Source: Pseudomonas lutea (GTDB taxonomy: Bacteria > Pseudomonadota > Gammaproteobacteria > Pseudomonadales > Pseudomonadaceae). Taken from it: DNA of 64,000 nt. The stretch is taken from the NCBI RefSeq assembly GCF_000759445.1, contig NZ_JRMB01000001.1, positions 248,001 to 312,000 of the forward strand. Reading direction: 5' to 3'. Under the pieces are notes generated by a model. It had not been told where the DNA came from. It was given only the letters and a program-made list of their open reading frames with translations, and made no database searches. Each line of letters opens with the position of its first letter. Position 1 is the first letter of the stretch. The position numbers and the translations under genes were made by a program. This document shows, piece after piece, positions 17,695-25,773 of this stretch.

Positions 17695-19044
17695 TCAGAT
17701 AACCTGCGCCAGCCCGAGGGTGAGCACGAAGGCGATGACTGAAATCAGTGTTTCCAGCACGGTCCAGGTTTTGAAAGTCTGTGCCACCGTCATGTTGAAG
17801 TACTCCTTGATCAGCCAGAATCCGCCGTCGTTGACGTGGGAAAAGATTACCGAGCCCGCGCCGGTCGCGAGCACCAGCAGTTCGGGGTGGGGATAGCCGA
17901 GGCCCAGCGCCACAGGGGCAACGATGCCGGACGCTGTGGTCATCGCCACCGTTGCAGAACCGGTGGCGATGCGCATCAAGGCCGCAAACAGCCAGCCCAT
18001 CAGCAGCGGCGACAGATGAAAATCCTGCGCCAGGCCGACAATCTCGTTGGTCACGCCACTGTCTACCAGAATACGGTTCAGACCGCCGCCAGCGCCCACC
18101 AGCAAGGTGATGCTGGCCGTGGGCGCCAGGCACTCCTGGGTGAACTTGAGGATCGAGTCTCGGGAGAAGCCCTGGGCGATGCCCAGCGTCCAGAAGCTAA
18201 GCAACGTCGCCAGCAACAGGGCGATAACCGAGTTGCCGATGAACAGCAGGAAACTGTTGAAGCCACTGCCCGGGGTGGAAATCAGGTTCGCCCAGCCACC
18301 CAGCAGCATCAGTAGTACGGGCAGCAGGATCGTCGCCATGGTGATGCCGAAGCCGGGCAACTGCGCGCGGGGTTCGCGGTCGAGAAATTGCTTTGCCAAC
18401 GGGTTTTCATCGGGCAAGTGGATGCGCGGCACGATAAAGCGCGCGTACACCGGGCCGGCAATGATCGCCGTCGGGATGCCGATGAGAATGGCGTAGAACA
18501 GGGTCTGGCCGACCGACGCCTGGTAGGCCTGCACCGCGAGCATGGCGGCAGGGTGGGGCGGGACCAGCGCGTGGACCACCGAGAGGCCGGCGACCATCGG
18601 CAGGCCGACCATCAGAATCGACACGCCGACCCGGCGCGCGACGGTGAACGCGATGGGCACCAGCAGCACGAAGCCGACTTCGAAGAACAGCGGCAGCCCC
18701 ACCAGAAAGGCGATGCAGACCATGGCCCAGTGTGCATTGCGCTCGCCGAAGCGGTCGATCAGCGTGCGCGCCACCTGCTCGGCACCGCCGGACTCGGCCA
18801 TCATCTTGCCAAGCATGGTGCCCAGGGCGACGACCAGGGCGATGTGCCCCAGCGTCTTGCCGACGCCGCCCTCGTAGGAGGCGACGACGGCATTGGCCGG
18901 CATCCCGGCGACCAGCGCAAGGCCGACCGAGACCAGCGTGATGACAATGAACGGATTAAGACGAAAGCGCGCAATCAGCACGATCAAGGCGATGATCGCG
19001 ACGACGGCATAGACCAACAGAGACAGGCCGGTTGACGGAGGCAT
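17695..19044 (-). CDS. GntP-family permease
   Basis: A 449-residue inner-membrane symporter of the gluconate:H+ (GntP) family, mostly hydrophobic with 12-14 predicted membrane segments. It carries family motifs such as LVPPHPAAMLAVQ in the N-terminal half and VTNEIVGLAQDFHLSPLLMGW in the C-terminal half. GntP members carry gluconate, other sugar acids or D-serine. Linkage with a D-aminoacylase makes an acyl-D-amino acid or related D-acid a reasonable cargo, but this is inference. The ATG at 19044 has AAGGA eight bases upstream. It is the first gene of the operon. Confidence 0.88.
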   Translation of the reverse strand: MPPSTGLSLLVYAVVAIIALIVLIARFRLNPFIVITLVSVGLALVAGMPANAVVASYEGGVGKTLGHIALVVALGTMLGKMMAESGGAEQVARTLIDRFGERNAHWAMVCIAFLVGLPLFFEVGFVLLVPIAFTVARRVGVSILMVGLPMVAGLSVVHALVPPHPAAMLAVQAYQASVGQTLFYAILIGIPTAIIAGPVYARFIVPRIHLPDENPLAKQFLDREPRAQLPGFGITMATILLPVLLMLLGGWANLISTPGSGFNSFLLFIGNSVIALLLATLLSFWTLGIAQGFSRDSILKFTQECLAPTASITLLVGAGGGLNRILVDSGVTNEIVGLAQDFHLSPLLMGWLFAALMRIATGSATVAMTTASGIVAPVALGLGYPHPELLVLATGAGSVIFSHVNDGGFWLIKEYFNMTVAQTFKTWTVLETLISVIAFVLTLGLAQVI

Positions 19045-19218
19045 GCAACGGATTCCTTGCTGAGAAAGAAGAGGTCAGGGCTTGAACGGCGCCGGGGGCT
19101 AGCCGGTGCGCACGCAAACGTTGAAAACGATCTCGGCAGTGGGTGTCGCAAGCGCCATAAACGGCGAAATAAGTGCAGGGGCAGGACGATCACAGGAGGT
19201 CATTATTGTTATCTCTGA

Positions 19219-19273
19219 TTTCGTGGTGGAAATTAACTTACACGAAACAGGTTTGAGATTTCAATTTATGAAA
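19219..19273. promoter_or_regulatory. Candidate operators upstream of the gntP-rpiR operon
   Basis: Two inverted repeats lie in an AT-rich 60-base stretch: TTTCGTG (19219-19225) with CACGAAA (19241-19247), spacer 15; and TTTCA-ATTTA-TGAAA at 19259-19273. RpiR regulators commonly read AT-rich repeats of the TGAAA/TTTCA kind, so these are candidates for autoregulation. They are about 175-230 bases before the gntP start. Confidence 0.4.
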
Positions 19274-19306
19274 GTTATTTTCTAGACAGGGATCACGATC
19301 ACGGAG

Positions 19307-20287
19307 TCATTGCGTGCTGAACCGCTCCCGATATGCCTGCGGTGTCACCGAGACGGCGCGCATGAAACTGCGCCGCAACGTCTCTTCAGTGCCAAATCCG
19401 CATCTATCGGCGATGCGCTTGATCGGCAGGGTACTGTCGCCCAGCAGGCGCCGGGCCGCTTCGACGCGTAATTGTTCGATGGCCCGCGCGGGGGTGTTGC
19501 CGGTGTGAGCGCGGTAGTGGCGGACAAAGCTGCGCTCGCTCATCCCCACCTGTGCTGCCAGGGAGGCCACCGACAGGTCGCTGGTCAGGTTTTCGAGGAT
19601 CCAGGCGTGAAGATCGCGGAAGCGGCTGTTTTGATCCCGCGTCTGGTGCTGCATTGAAAGTGCCGTGCTGAATTGCGACTGCCCACCAGGGCGCTTCATA
19701 AACACCACCAGGTCCCGCGCGACAGCCAGCGCGATGTCGCGTCCCAGGTCCGCCTCGACCATTGCCAGCGCCAGGTCGATCCCCGCTGTCACCCCGGCCG
19801 AGGTCCACAGACTGCCCTCATTGATAAAGATCGGGTCCGGGTCAACGCGCAGGGCCGGGAAACGCTGGGCCAGCACGTCGCAACTGTCCCAGTGCGTGAC
19901 CACTCGATGGCCGTCCAGAACACCGGCCGCGGCGAGCAAAAAAGCGCCGGTACAGACTGACGCCACACGTCGTGCACTGGCCGCTTGACTCCGTATCCAT
20001 TCCAGCAGTTGCGGGTCCAGCGACGCAGCGTGAACCCCGCCGCCGCCCGCGATTATCAACGTATCCGACGCGCTGGTTGGGAGCGGATGAGTCACCAGGC
20101 CCAGGCCGGCCGAAGACGTGATGCTGCCGTCTTCACGGGCAATCACTTCAGGCCGGTAAGGCGTTTTGATCCCGGCTTCAAGCGCCTGCTGATTGGCCGA
20201 GGCAAATACCTGCAGCGGGCCGGTGACATCCAGTAACTGAACGTTGGGAAACGCCAGCACGTGTACCGGCCTGGGTTGATGGGGCAT
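19307..20287 (-). CDS. GlxA-type AraC-family regulator (DJ-1/PfpI + HTH)
   Basis: A 326-residue fusion of an N-terminal DJ-1/PfpI-like domain (about residues 5-175, with VLAFPNVQLLDVTGPLQVF and the nucleophile-elbow-like SVCTGAFLLAAAG) and a C-terminal AraC DNA-binding domain (about 220-320, with two helix-turn-helix units, VASLAAQVGMSERSFVRHYR and IKRIADRCGFGTEETLRRSF). The start at 20287 (MPHQPRPV) has GAGG before it; a longer frame to 20365 has none. It is divergent from the isocyanide hydratase gene, whose product shares the DJ-1 fold, and is its likely regulator. Confidence 0.9.
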   Translation of the reverse strand: MPHQPRPVHVLAFPNVQLLDVTGPLQVFASANQQALEAGIKTPYRPEVIAREDGSITSSAGLGLVTHPLPTSASDTLIIAGGGGVHAASLDPQLLEWIRSQAASARRVASVCTGAFLLAAAGVLDGHRVVTHWDSCDVLAQRFPALRVDPDPIFINEGSLWTSAGVTAGIDLALAMVEADLGRDIALAVARDLVVFMKRPGGQSQFSTALSMQHQTRDQNSRFRDLHAWILENLTSDLSVASLAAQVGMSERSFVRHYRAHTGNTPARAIEQLRVEAARRLLGDSTLPIKRIADRCGFGTEETLRRSFMRAVSVTPQAYRERFSTQ

Positions 20288-20452
20288 GACGGCCTCGGTC
20301 AGAAGATTGGCGTGAATTGTGGGTTTTATGGCGTATCCGCCAGAGGCTAGCTCGTTAGAGTGCATTCGTCCAATGGCTGCCTGGTGAGCCCGAGCTCACC
20401 CGCACCTTTTCACCACTTTTCAGACCACACTCTTCACAACAAGGAACACGCC

Positions 20453-21133
20453 ATGACCCTGCATATCGGCCTGCTGGTCTTCCCGAAAGTCCAGCAACTG
20501 GACCTGACCGGGCCTTACGATGTTTTCGCCACCATGCCCGGCGTGGTCGTGCACCTGGTCTGGAAGGACCTTGAGCCGCTGCTGTCCAGCACAGGCCTGA
20601 CAATGGTGCCAACCGTTACCTTCGCCGACTGCCCCGACCTCGATGTGATCTGCGTACCGGGTGGGGTAGGGGTCGATGCCCTCATGGAGGACCCGGAAAC
20701 CCTGGCCTTCATCCGGCACCAGGCCTCTACCGCCCAGTACGTCACATCGGTCTGCACCGGTGCGCTGGTGCTGGGCGCCGCCGGACTCTTGAAGGGCCGT
20801 CGCGCCACAACCCACTGGGCGTCTCATTCGCTGCTGGAGCAGTTCGGCGCGATCCCGGTGAAGGAGCGTGTGGTCCGTGACGGAAATCTGATGACGGGCG
20901 GGGGTGTCACGGCAGGGATCGATTTCGCACTGACCTTGATCGGCGAAGTGTTCGATGCAGACAAGTCGCGGACCATTCAGCTTCAGCTGGAATACGCCCC
21001 GGCACCGCCTTTTGATTCAGGCCGTCCGGACACCGCACCGGCCAATGTGCTGGCCGTTGCGACTGATCGTGCCATGCCGGGTTTGCTGGCGCGTCGCCAG
21101 ATTGTCGAGCGAGTCACGGCGTCGATGGATTAA
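20453..21133 (+). CDS. inhA: isonitrile (isocyanide) hydratase, DJ-1/PfpI family
   Basis: Hydrates isonitriles to N-substituted formamides. It is 226 residues, close to the 228 of P. putida InhA. The residues known to be needed in that enzyme, Asp17, the nucleophile Cys101 and Thr102, are at the same positions here (QLDLTGPYDVF and VTSVCTGALVLG). The ATG at 20453 has AAGGA about seven bases upstream. The stop overlaps the stop of the convergent TetR gene by three bases. Other DJ-1 members can act as glyoxalases or chaperones, but the residue positions favour the hydratase. Confidence 0.87.
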   Translation: MTLHIGLLVFPKVQQLDLTGPYDVFATMPGVVVHLVWKDLEPLLSSTGLTMVPTVTFADCPDLDVICVPGGVGVDALMEDPETLAFIRHQASTAQYVTSVCTGALVLGAAGLLKGRRATTHWASHSLLEQFGAIPVKERVVRDGNLMTGGGVTAGIDFALTLIGEVFDADKSRTIQLQLEYAPAPPFDSGRPDTAPANVLAVATDRAMPGLLARRQIVERVTASMD

Positions 21134-21759
21134 ACCCGAGTCTGGGGCGTCTTCACTTCATACCAACAGAGAAACAGGTCCAGCGCTGATTCCACCACCT
21201 CCCGTTGTTTGTCGGGGGGCAGCAGCGGTTCGTTGAGGGTGACTTGCGGCCAGAAGGCAAATGCCTTGAGCAAGGCGTGAATCTGTGACGCGGCAAATAC
21301 GGGCTCGACAGCCTTCAGGCGACCGTCCTGTTGAGCGCCGCGTACCCACACGGTAAAGGTCTCTTCGCGTTGATTGAGCCGGCTGACCCATGTTTGCGCG
21401 CGTTCCGGGGAGTGAATCGTCGCGCCGATGGCCACTCGCGCCAGGTCGATGAAGTTGCTGTCGCCGAGGGTTTTCATTTTGGCGTCGAGCAACTCACGGA
21501 GCTGGTCACGCAGCGGGACGTCGGGTTTGTAGGTGGTATCGGCCTGAGCCGCAGCGGTGGACCAGAGACGATGGAGCATTTCCGAAAACAGTTCTTCCTT
21601 GCTGGGAAAATGGTTGTAGACGGTACGCTTGGAGACTTCCGCACGCGCGGCGATCCGGTCCATGCTCGTAACCTCGAACCCGTTGTCGCGGAATTCGGCA
21701 ATCGCCGCCTGAACAATGGCTTCGCGCTTTCGGTCGGTTAATCGCAATGGGACAGTCAT
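21130..21759 (-). CDS. TetR-family regulator
   Basis: A 209-residue TetR repressor. The N-terminal HTH (about residues 9-55) reads AIVQAAIAEFRDNGFEVTSMDRIAARAEVSKRTVYNHF (shown in parts: AEVSKRTVYNHFPSKEELF is typical), followed by a C-terminal helical domain of the type found in AcrR-like members. It is divergent from the metallo-hydrolase gene at 22026, and a strong palindrome lies between them, so it probably represses that gene and itself. The start is ATG at 21759; a frame extending to 21801 lacks a ribosome-binding site. Confidence 0.87.
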   Translation of the reverse strand: MTVPLRLTDRKREAIVQAAIAEFRDNGFEVTSMDRIAARAEVSKRTVYNHFPSKEELFSEMLHRLWSTAAAQADTTYKPDVPLRDQLRELLDAKMKTLGDSNFIDLARVAIGATIHSPERAQTWVSRLNQREETFTVWVRGAQQDGRLKAVEPVFAASQIHALLKAFAFWPQVTLNEPLLPPDKQREVVESALDLFLCWYEVKTPQTRV

Positions 21760-21859
21760 GGATTCGCTTCTGTGAGATAAGACGGGGCGACGCAACGGCA
21801 CGGCAAGAAAATTACACCGAGCAGTTTACTTCCCTTTCCTGATCGTGCAAGCTTGAAAC

Positions 21860-21875
21860 TACACTGTGTAGTGTA
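21860..21875. promoter_or_regulatory. Candidate TetR operator
   Basis: TACACT-gtgt-AGTGTA, a perfect inverted repeat, overlapped by CTACAC-T-GTGTAG one base to the left. It is about 100 bases before the TetR gene and 150 before the hydrolase gene. Palindromes of this size and position are usual for TetR repressors. Confidence 0.55.
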
Positions 21876-21948
21876 AGTGCAGTTCCGAGCTTCAAGCTTC
21901 AAGCTTGAAGCGTGTGGCAGCGATTATCCATACGCTGCCCGCTTCGCA

Positions 21949-21983
21949 CTTGCAGCTTGCAGCTTGCAGCTTGCAGCTTGCAG
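21949..21983. repeat. CTTGCAG heptamer, five perfect copies
   Basis: Five exact tandem copies of CTTGCAG, continuing into the degenerate CTTCTAG, lie between the operator and the hydrolase gene. Related AGCTTCA units occur at about 21888-21910. The same heptamer family flanks the gap terminator at 44.3-44.45 kb. Confidence 0.85.
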
Positions 21984-22025
21984 CTTCTAGCTCTTCACTC
22001 CCACCCGTTACATGGAGTCAGCCTC

Positions 22026-23123
22026 ATGGCCACGATTGAAAAAAACCTCGACACCACGCCTGCGTTACCTGTTTTGACTCAGCGGGAAGGCCGTTATTTC
22101 AATCGCAAGCCAATGGCGCGCTCTGGCACCCTCAAAACCCTGCGCATCTTCTGGAACGCCCTGTTCAACAAGCCACGTCACACGCGCCCGGCCGGGGAGA
22201 TTCCGGTGCAGCCGTTGTCGCGTCAGCAATTGCTCGCAGCGCCGGACAACACGGTGTATCGGCTGGGACATTCCACTGTTTTGCTGAAACTGCGCGGTGC
22301 CTATTTCCTCACTGACCCGGTGTTTGCCGAGCGTGCTTCGCCGGTGCAATGGGCAGGCCCCCAGCGTTTTCATCAGCCGCCAATCAGCCTGTATGACCTG
22401 CCGCCGCTCAAAGCCGTGATCCTGTCGCACAACCACTACGACCATCTCGACCACATGACCGTCCTGGCCCTGAAGGACAAGGCCGAGCATTTCATTACGC
22501 CATTGGGGGTTGGGGATGCGCTGATCGAGTGGGGTGTACCGGCCCACAAGGTCCAGCAGCTTAACTGGTGGGAGTCGACGGACATCCACGGTATTCGGTT
22601 CGTGGCAACGCCGGCCCAACATTTCTCCGGCCGCACCTTGCGCGACGGCAACCAGACGCTCTGGGCCTCGTGGGTGATGCTCGCCGATGAGCAGCGCATC
22701 TTCTTTAGCGGCGATACCGGCTACCACGACGGCTTCAAGCTGATTGGCGAGCAATACGGGCCATTCGACCTGACCCTGATGGAGACCGGCGCCTATAACG
22801 TTGACTGGCCAGATGTGCACATGCAACCCGAAGAGACCTTGCAGGCGCACATCGACCTGCGCGGCAAGTGGCTGCTGCCGATCCACAACGGCACATTCGA
22901 CCTGGCCATGCACGCTTGGCACGAACCCTTCGACCGGATTCTGGCGCTGGCCTGGGACCGCAGCATTTCCATCACGACACCCGAAATGGGGCAGCCTTTT
23001 TACGTTCAATACCCCAGCCGCGGAGAGGCATGGTGGCTGAAGGTAGATAAAGCGTCGCAGACCGAGTCCGTCCGCCGAGACCCGCAGCAAGAACACCCCC
23101 GGCAGGCCGCCAGTCGCGGCTAG
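22026..23123 (+). CDS. metallo-beta-lactamase-fold hydrolase (NAPE-PLD/RomA-like)
   Basis: A 365-residue protein with a metallo-beta-lactamase fold: the metal motif is HNHYDHLD (His135, His137, Asp139, His140), with later ligands in FSGDTGYHDG and PIHNGTFDL. It is closest in pattern to the YddR/RomA and N-acylphosphatidylethanolamine phospholipase D group, in which substrates are mostly unknown in bacteria. No signal peptide is evident, so it is probably cytoplasmic. The ATG at 22026 has GGAG nine bases before it. It is probably controlled by the divergent TetR regulator. Confidence 0.84.
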   Translation: MATIEKNLDTTPALPVLTQREGRYFNRKPMARSGTLKTLRIFWNALFNKPRHTRPAGEIPVQPLSRQQLLAAPDNTVYRLGHSTVLLKLRGAYFLTDPVFAERASPVQWAGPQRFHQPPISLYDLPPLKAVILSHNHYDHLDHMTVLALKDKAEHFITPLGVGDALIEWGVPAHKVQQLNWWESTDIHGIRFVATPAQHFSGRTLRDGNQTLWASWVMLADEQRIFFSGDTGYHDGFKLIGEQYGPFDLTLMETGAYNVDWPDVHMQPEETLQAHIDLRGKWLLPIHNGTFDLAMHAWHEPFDRILALAWDRSISITTPEMGQPFYVQYPSRGEAWWLKVDKASQTESVRRDPQQEHPRQAASRG

Positions 23124-23140
23124 CCAGGTCCATCAGGCAC

Positions 23141-23293
23141 TCATGGCTTGTCGTCGGTTTCGTCAGCCGGGTGTTCGCGCTCGGGCGGGCGCTGCTGCTC
23201 CCCGCTTTGATTGGCCTGTTTGTGTTCCTCGCCCACCTTGCCTGCGTTTTCAGGTTTGTGGTCAAGGTCTTCACGAGTGGATTCTTTAGGCAT
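23141..23293 (-). CDS. 50-residue charged small protein
   Basis: An open frame of 50 codons, starting MPKESTREDLDHK, rich in Asp, Glu, Lys, Gln and Pro and with no hydrophobic segment, so probably soluble and disordered. It is supported by a near-ideal ribosome-binding site (GGAGG, five to six bases before ATG) and by its position in the gap between the hydrolase and the Rieske oxidoreductase genes. I recall similar short hydrophilic proteins as hypothetical genes in other pseudomonads but cannot name a function. The longer minus-strand frame covering the same DNA is in a different register and is a shadow. Confidence 0.6.
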   Translation of the reverse strand: MPKESTREDLDHKPENAGKVGEEHKQANQSGEQQRPPEREHPADETDDKP

Positions 23294-23351
23294 GGTGCCC
23301 TCCGGTTTTGGATGAATGAATGGTTTGAAGCCAGTGTGATGCAGCGGCGGT

Positions 23352-24899
23352 TCAAGCCCCGAACCGCTCGATCAGCATCAGTGCTTCGTCTTTGAACAAG
23401 GGTTGCTTCAAGCGTTCGGCCAGCATCGCGGTGGGTCGTTCCCGTTCGCAGCTGATGACGGCCGCGACCAGGCCCTGCTTGCACACCAGCGCCAGAAAAT
23501 CGAAGCGCTCAGGTTCGCCGAGGTAGTGGATCTCGTCCCATTCCTCGGCATGGCCCAAATAGTCGATGCGTTTTTCAAAGTGGTAGGTCCAGAAATACGG
23601 TACGTCGTGGTAGTGCTGTTTCTCGCCCAGCATGTTGCCTGCAGCGATACGCGCCTGCTGCTGGGCCAGACGCCAGTGTTCGATGCGCGAGGGTCGCTCG
23701 TTGAGCGGGAAGGTGGCGATGTCACCCGCGGCCCAGAGGTCTTTGCCGGCGCGCATGCCGCCATCAACGGCCAGTGAACCGTCGTCTTGTCGCTCGATGC
23801 CGTCGATGAAGTGCGTCACCGGGTTCACGCCCACACCGATCAACGCCAGGTCCACCGGTAACTGTTCTCCGTTGCTCAACACCGCCGTGCGCAGCACGTT
23901 GCTGCCAGCCTGTTGGTCCCCTTCAAATCGGCTGACATCGACATGGGTGCGGAACAGCACGCCGTTTTGCTCATGGAGCGTGCGCAGCGCCTTGCCGATG
24001 CGCTCGCCCAGCTGGCTGGCGAAAGGCACCTCATGGCGGGCAAGCACGGTCACTCGCACGCCCTGGGTGCGCAGCGCCGATGCGGCTTCGAGTCCTATAA
24101 AGCTGTCGCCAACGATCAACGCATGATCGCCGGGCTTGATCGTCGCAAGTATCCGGCTGGCGTCATCACGGCAGCGCAGAGTCAGCACCTGAGGCAGATC
24201 CGCACCCTGAAGAGACAACGCACGCGGTTCGCCGCCGGTGGTGACCAGCGCCGCGTCGTAGTCAAAGCGGCGGCCGTCGGCCAGGGTCAGGCGCTTATTG
24301 AGTGCGTCCAGCTTCATGACTTCGCCATGAATCCGCTCGATTCGCTGGTGCTGGTAAAAATCTTCTTCGCGAAGGGCCGGCACCTCATCCGGTGCCATGT
24401 CCGACGAGAGCACAAATTTGCTCAGCGCCGTACGGTCGTATCCTGGCGCTGCTTCTCTGTCGATCAGCAACAGCTCACCGGTGAAACCTTTTTCCCTTAA
24501 CGCACACGCCGCAGCGGTGCCGGCCGCCCCGGCACCGATGATCACAAAGCGCCTGGCATCTTTCGTTTGCGTGGGCTCAGGCGCAACCATGCGTTGGTCA
24601 TCAACATGGATCTGACCGTCGATGACTTGAGTGGGATATCGAATTAACGCGTCCAGCGCGGGCGGCTCGCACAGGTGGCCGTCATCGACCGCGAATTCCG
24701 CCTTGTGCCAGGGGCAGATCAGATGACCGTTGCAGATCGCGCCATCGGCCAGGGGGGCACCGGCATGGGGGCAGAACGCCTGGAAGGCGCGGACGTCATC
24801 GCCGTGCAGAACCAGCAGCGCCTGGGTTTCGCCAAATTCCACCTGCAAACCGCGGTCTCGTTGGAGATCGGACAGGTGAGCGACTCGATGCAGTGGCAT
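23352..24899 (-). CDS. Rieske-domain FAD-dependent oxidoreductase
   Basis: A 515-residue fusion. Residues 1-100 form a Rieske 2Fe-2S domain (Cys43-Pro-His45 and Cys62-Pro-Trp-His65). The rest is a ferredoxin-reductase-like flavoprotein with an FAD-binding GAGAAGTAAA near residue 117, an NAD-binding region around ALIVGDSFIGLEAA and the second FAD motif LWAAGDIATFP. The layout is that of AIFM3-like and ferredoxin-reductase proteins that pass electrons from NAD(P)H to a partner; the partner is not evident. The start is ATG at 24899, after AGAGGAA; the GTG two codons upstream is too close to that site. Confidence 0.9.
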   Translation of the reverse strand: MPLHRVAHLSDLQRDRGLQVEFGETQALLVLHGDDVRAFQAFCPHAGAPLADGAICNGHLICPWHKAEFAVDDGHLCEPPALDALIRYPTQVIDGQIHVDDQRMVAPEPTQTKDARRFVIIGAGAAGTAAACALREKGFTGELLLIDREAAPGYDRTALSKFVLSSDMAPDEVPALREEDFYQHQRIERIHGEVMKLDALNKRLTLADGRRFDYDAALVTTGGEPRALSLQGADLPQVLTLRCRDDASRILATIKPGDHALIVGDSFIGLEAASALRTQGVRVTVLARHEVPFASQLGERIGKALRTLHEQNGVLFRTHVDVSRFEGDQQAGSNVLRTAVLSNGEQLPVDLALIGVGVNPVTHFIDGIERQDDGSLAVDGGMRAGKDLWAAGDIATFPLNERPSRIEHWRLAQQQARIAAGNMLGEKQHYHDVPYFWTYHFEKRIDYLGHAEEWDEIHYLGEPERFDFLALVCKQGLVAAVISCERERPTAMLAERLKQPLFKDEALMLIERFGA

Positions 24900-25051
24900 G
24901 TGCACTTCCTCTTGGTCTTTTTATTGGGAGTGGGCCGTAGCGCGAGAGGTTCAGCGAATTACAGGCGCACGGGACGGGCGTTGCAGCGCCTGTGCCGTCT
25001 CGGCGCGCTGCAAAATCCGCGCTCATGGCCGTCAGTGAGCCGGGTCTAGCC

Positions 25052-25540
25052 TCACCGCGTCAGACCGAGCCGCTCGTGCCAGTCTGCAATAGACTCTTCG
25101 GGGAATTCTTCAAACTGCTGGTCATTAGGCCCCGCGGCCACCTCCACCCACGAAGCTTTGGAGTTCAGCAGCAGATGCGTGTGCTCCGGTGGGGTTGGCA
25201 AGGGGGTGTCGATGGCCGACGCAAACGGATGGATCAATTCGGGCCACTCCGGGCTGAACAGCCACAGTCCGCTGCCGCACTGCTTGCAGAAATGCCGCTC
25301 GGCGCTGCTGGTGTGGGTCTGATGGTGGTCTGCGTCGCGCATTTTGGCGTGATAGATGGCGATGCTGTCTTTGCCTTTCACATTAAGGCTCTTGGCGTCG
25401 CCGCCAAGGTTTATCGCGTAGCCGCCGCCACCCTGGGTCTTGCGGCAGATGGAGCAGTAGCAGCGCTGATAGGGATAGGGATGCGCGCTGCTCAGGCTGA
25501 ACTCAACGGCGCCGCAATGGCAGGAACCTTCCAGATGCAT
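25052..25540 (-). CDS. GFA/CENP-V family protein
   Basis: A 162-residue zinc-binding protein of the glutathione-dependent formaldehyde-activating (GFA) family, with the conserved cysteines in GSCHCGAVEF, CYCSICRKTQGGG and FCKQCGSGLWLF. Most bacterial members are uncharacterised and the family name does not prove formaldehyde activity. The start at 25540 is set by GAGGAGG six bases upstream. It stands alone, upstream of the Rieske oxidoreductase on the same strand with a gap of 152 bases. Confidence 0.9.
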   Translation of the reverse strand: MHLEGSCHCGAVEFSLSSAHPYPYQRCYCSICRKTQGGGGYAINLGGDAKSLNVKGKDSIAIYHAKMRDADHHQTHTSSAERHFCKQCGSGLWLFSPEWPELIHPFASAIDTPLPTPPEHTHLLLNSKASWVEVAAGPNDQQFEEFPEESIADWHERLGLTR

Positions 25541-25773
25541 GAGTAACCTCCTCAAAAATAATCGAACGGGCTCAGGGTTCTAGACCGCTCAAGCTGGCGG
25601 CGTTCGAAGTTTTCTCGAACAGCTGTTCGGATTCTTCATCGTCAGACACTCAAGAAGCTCGCTGAGGCGTCGATATGCGGTAGTCATACGACGACTTTGC
25701 CTGAGCGCTGCCGACACATTCCGACCCGCACGGCGCCGACCGATACAGCCACCATAACAATGAGCCAACAGCT

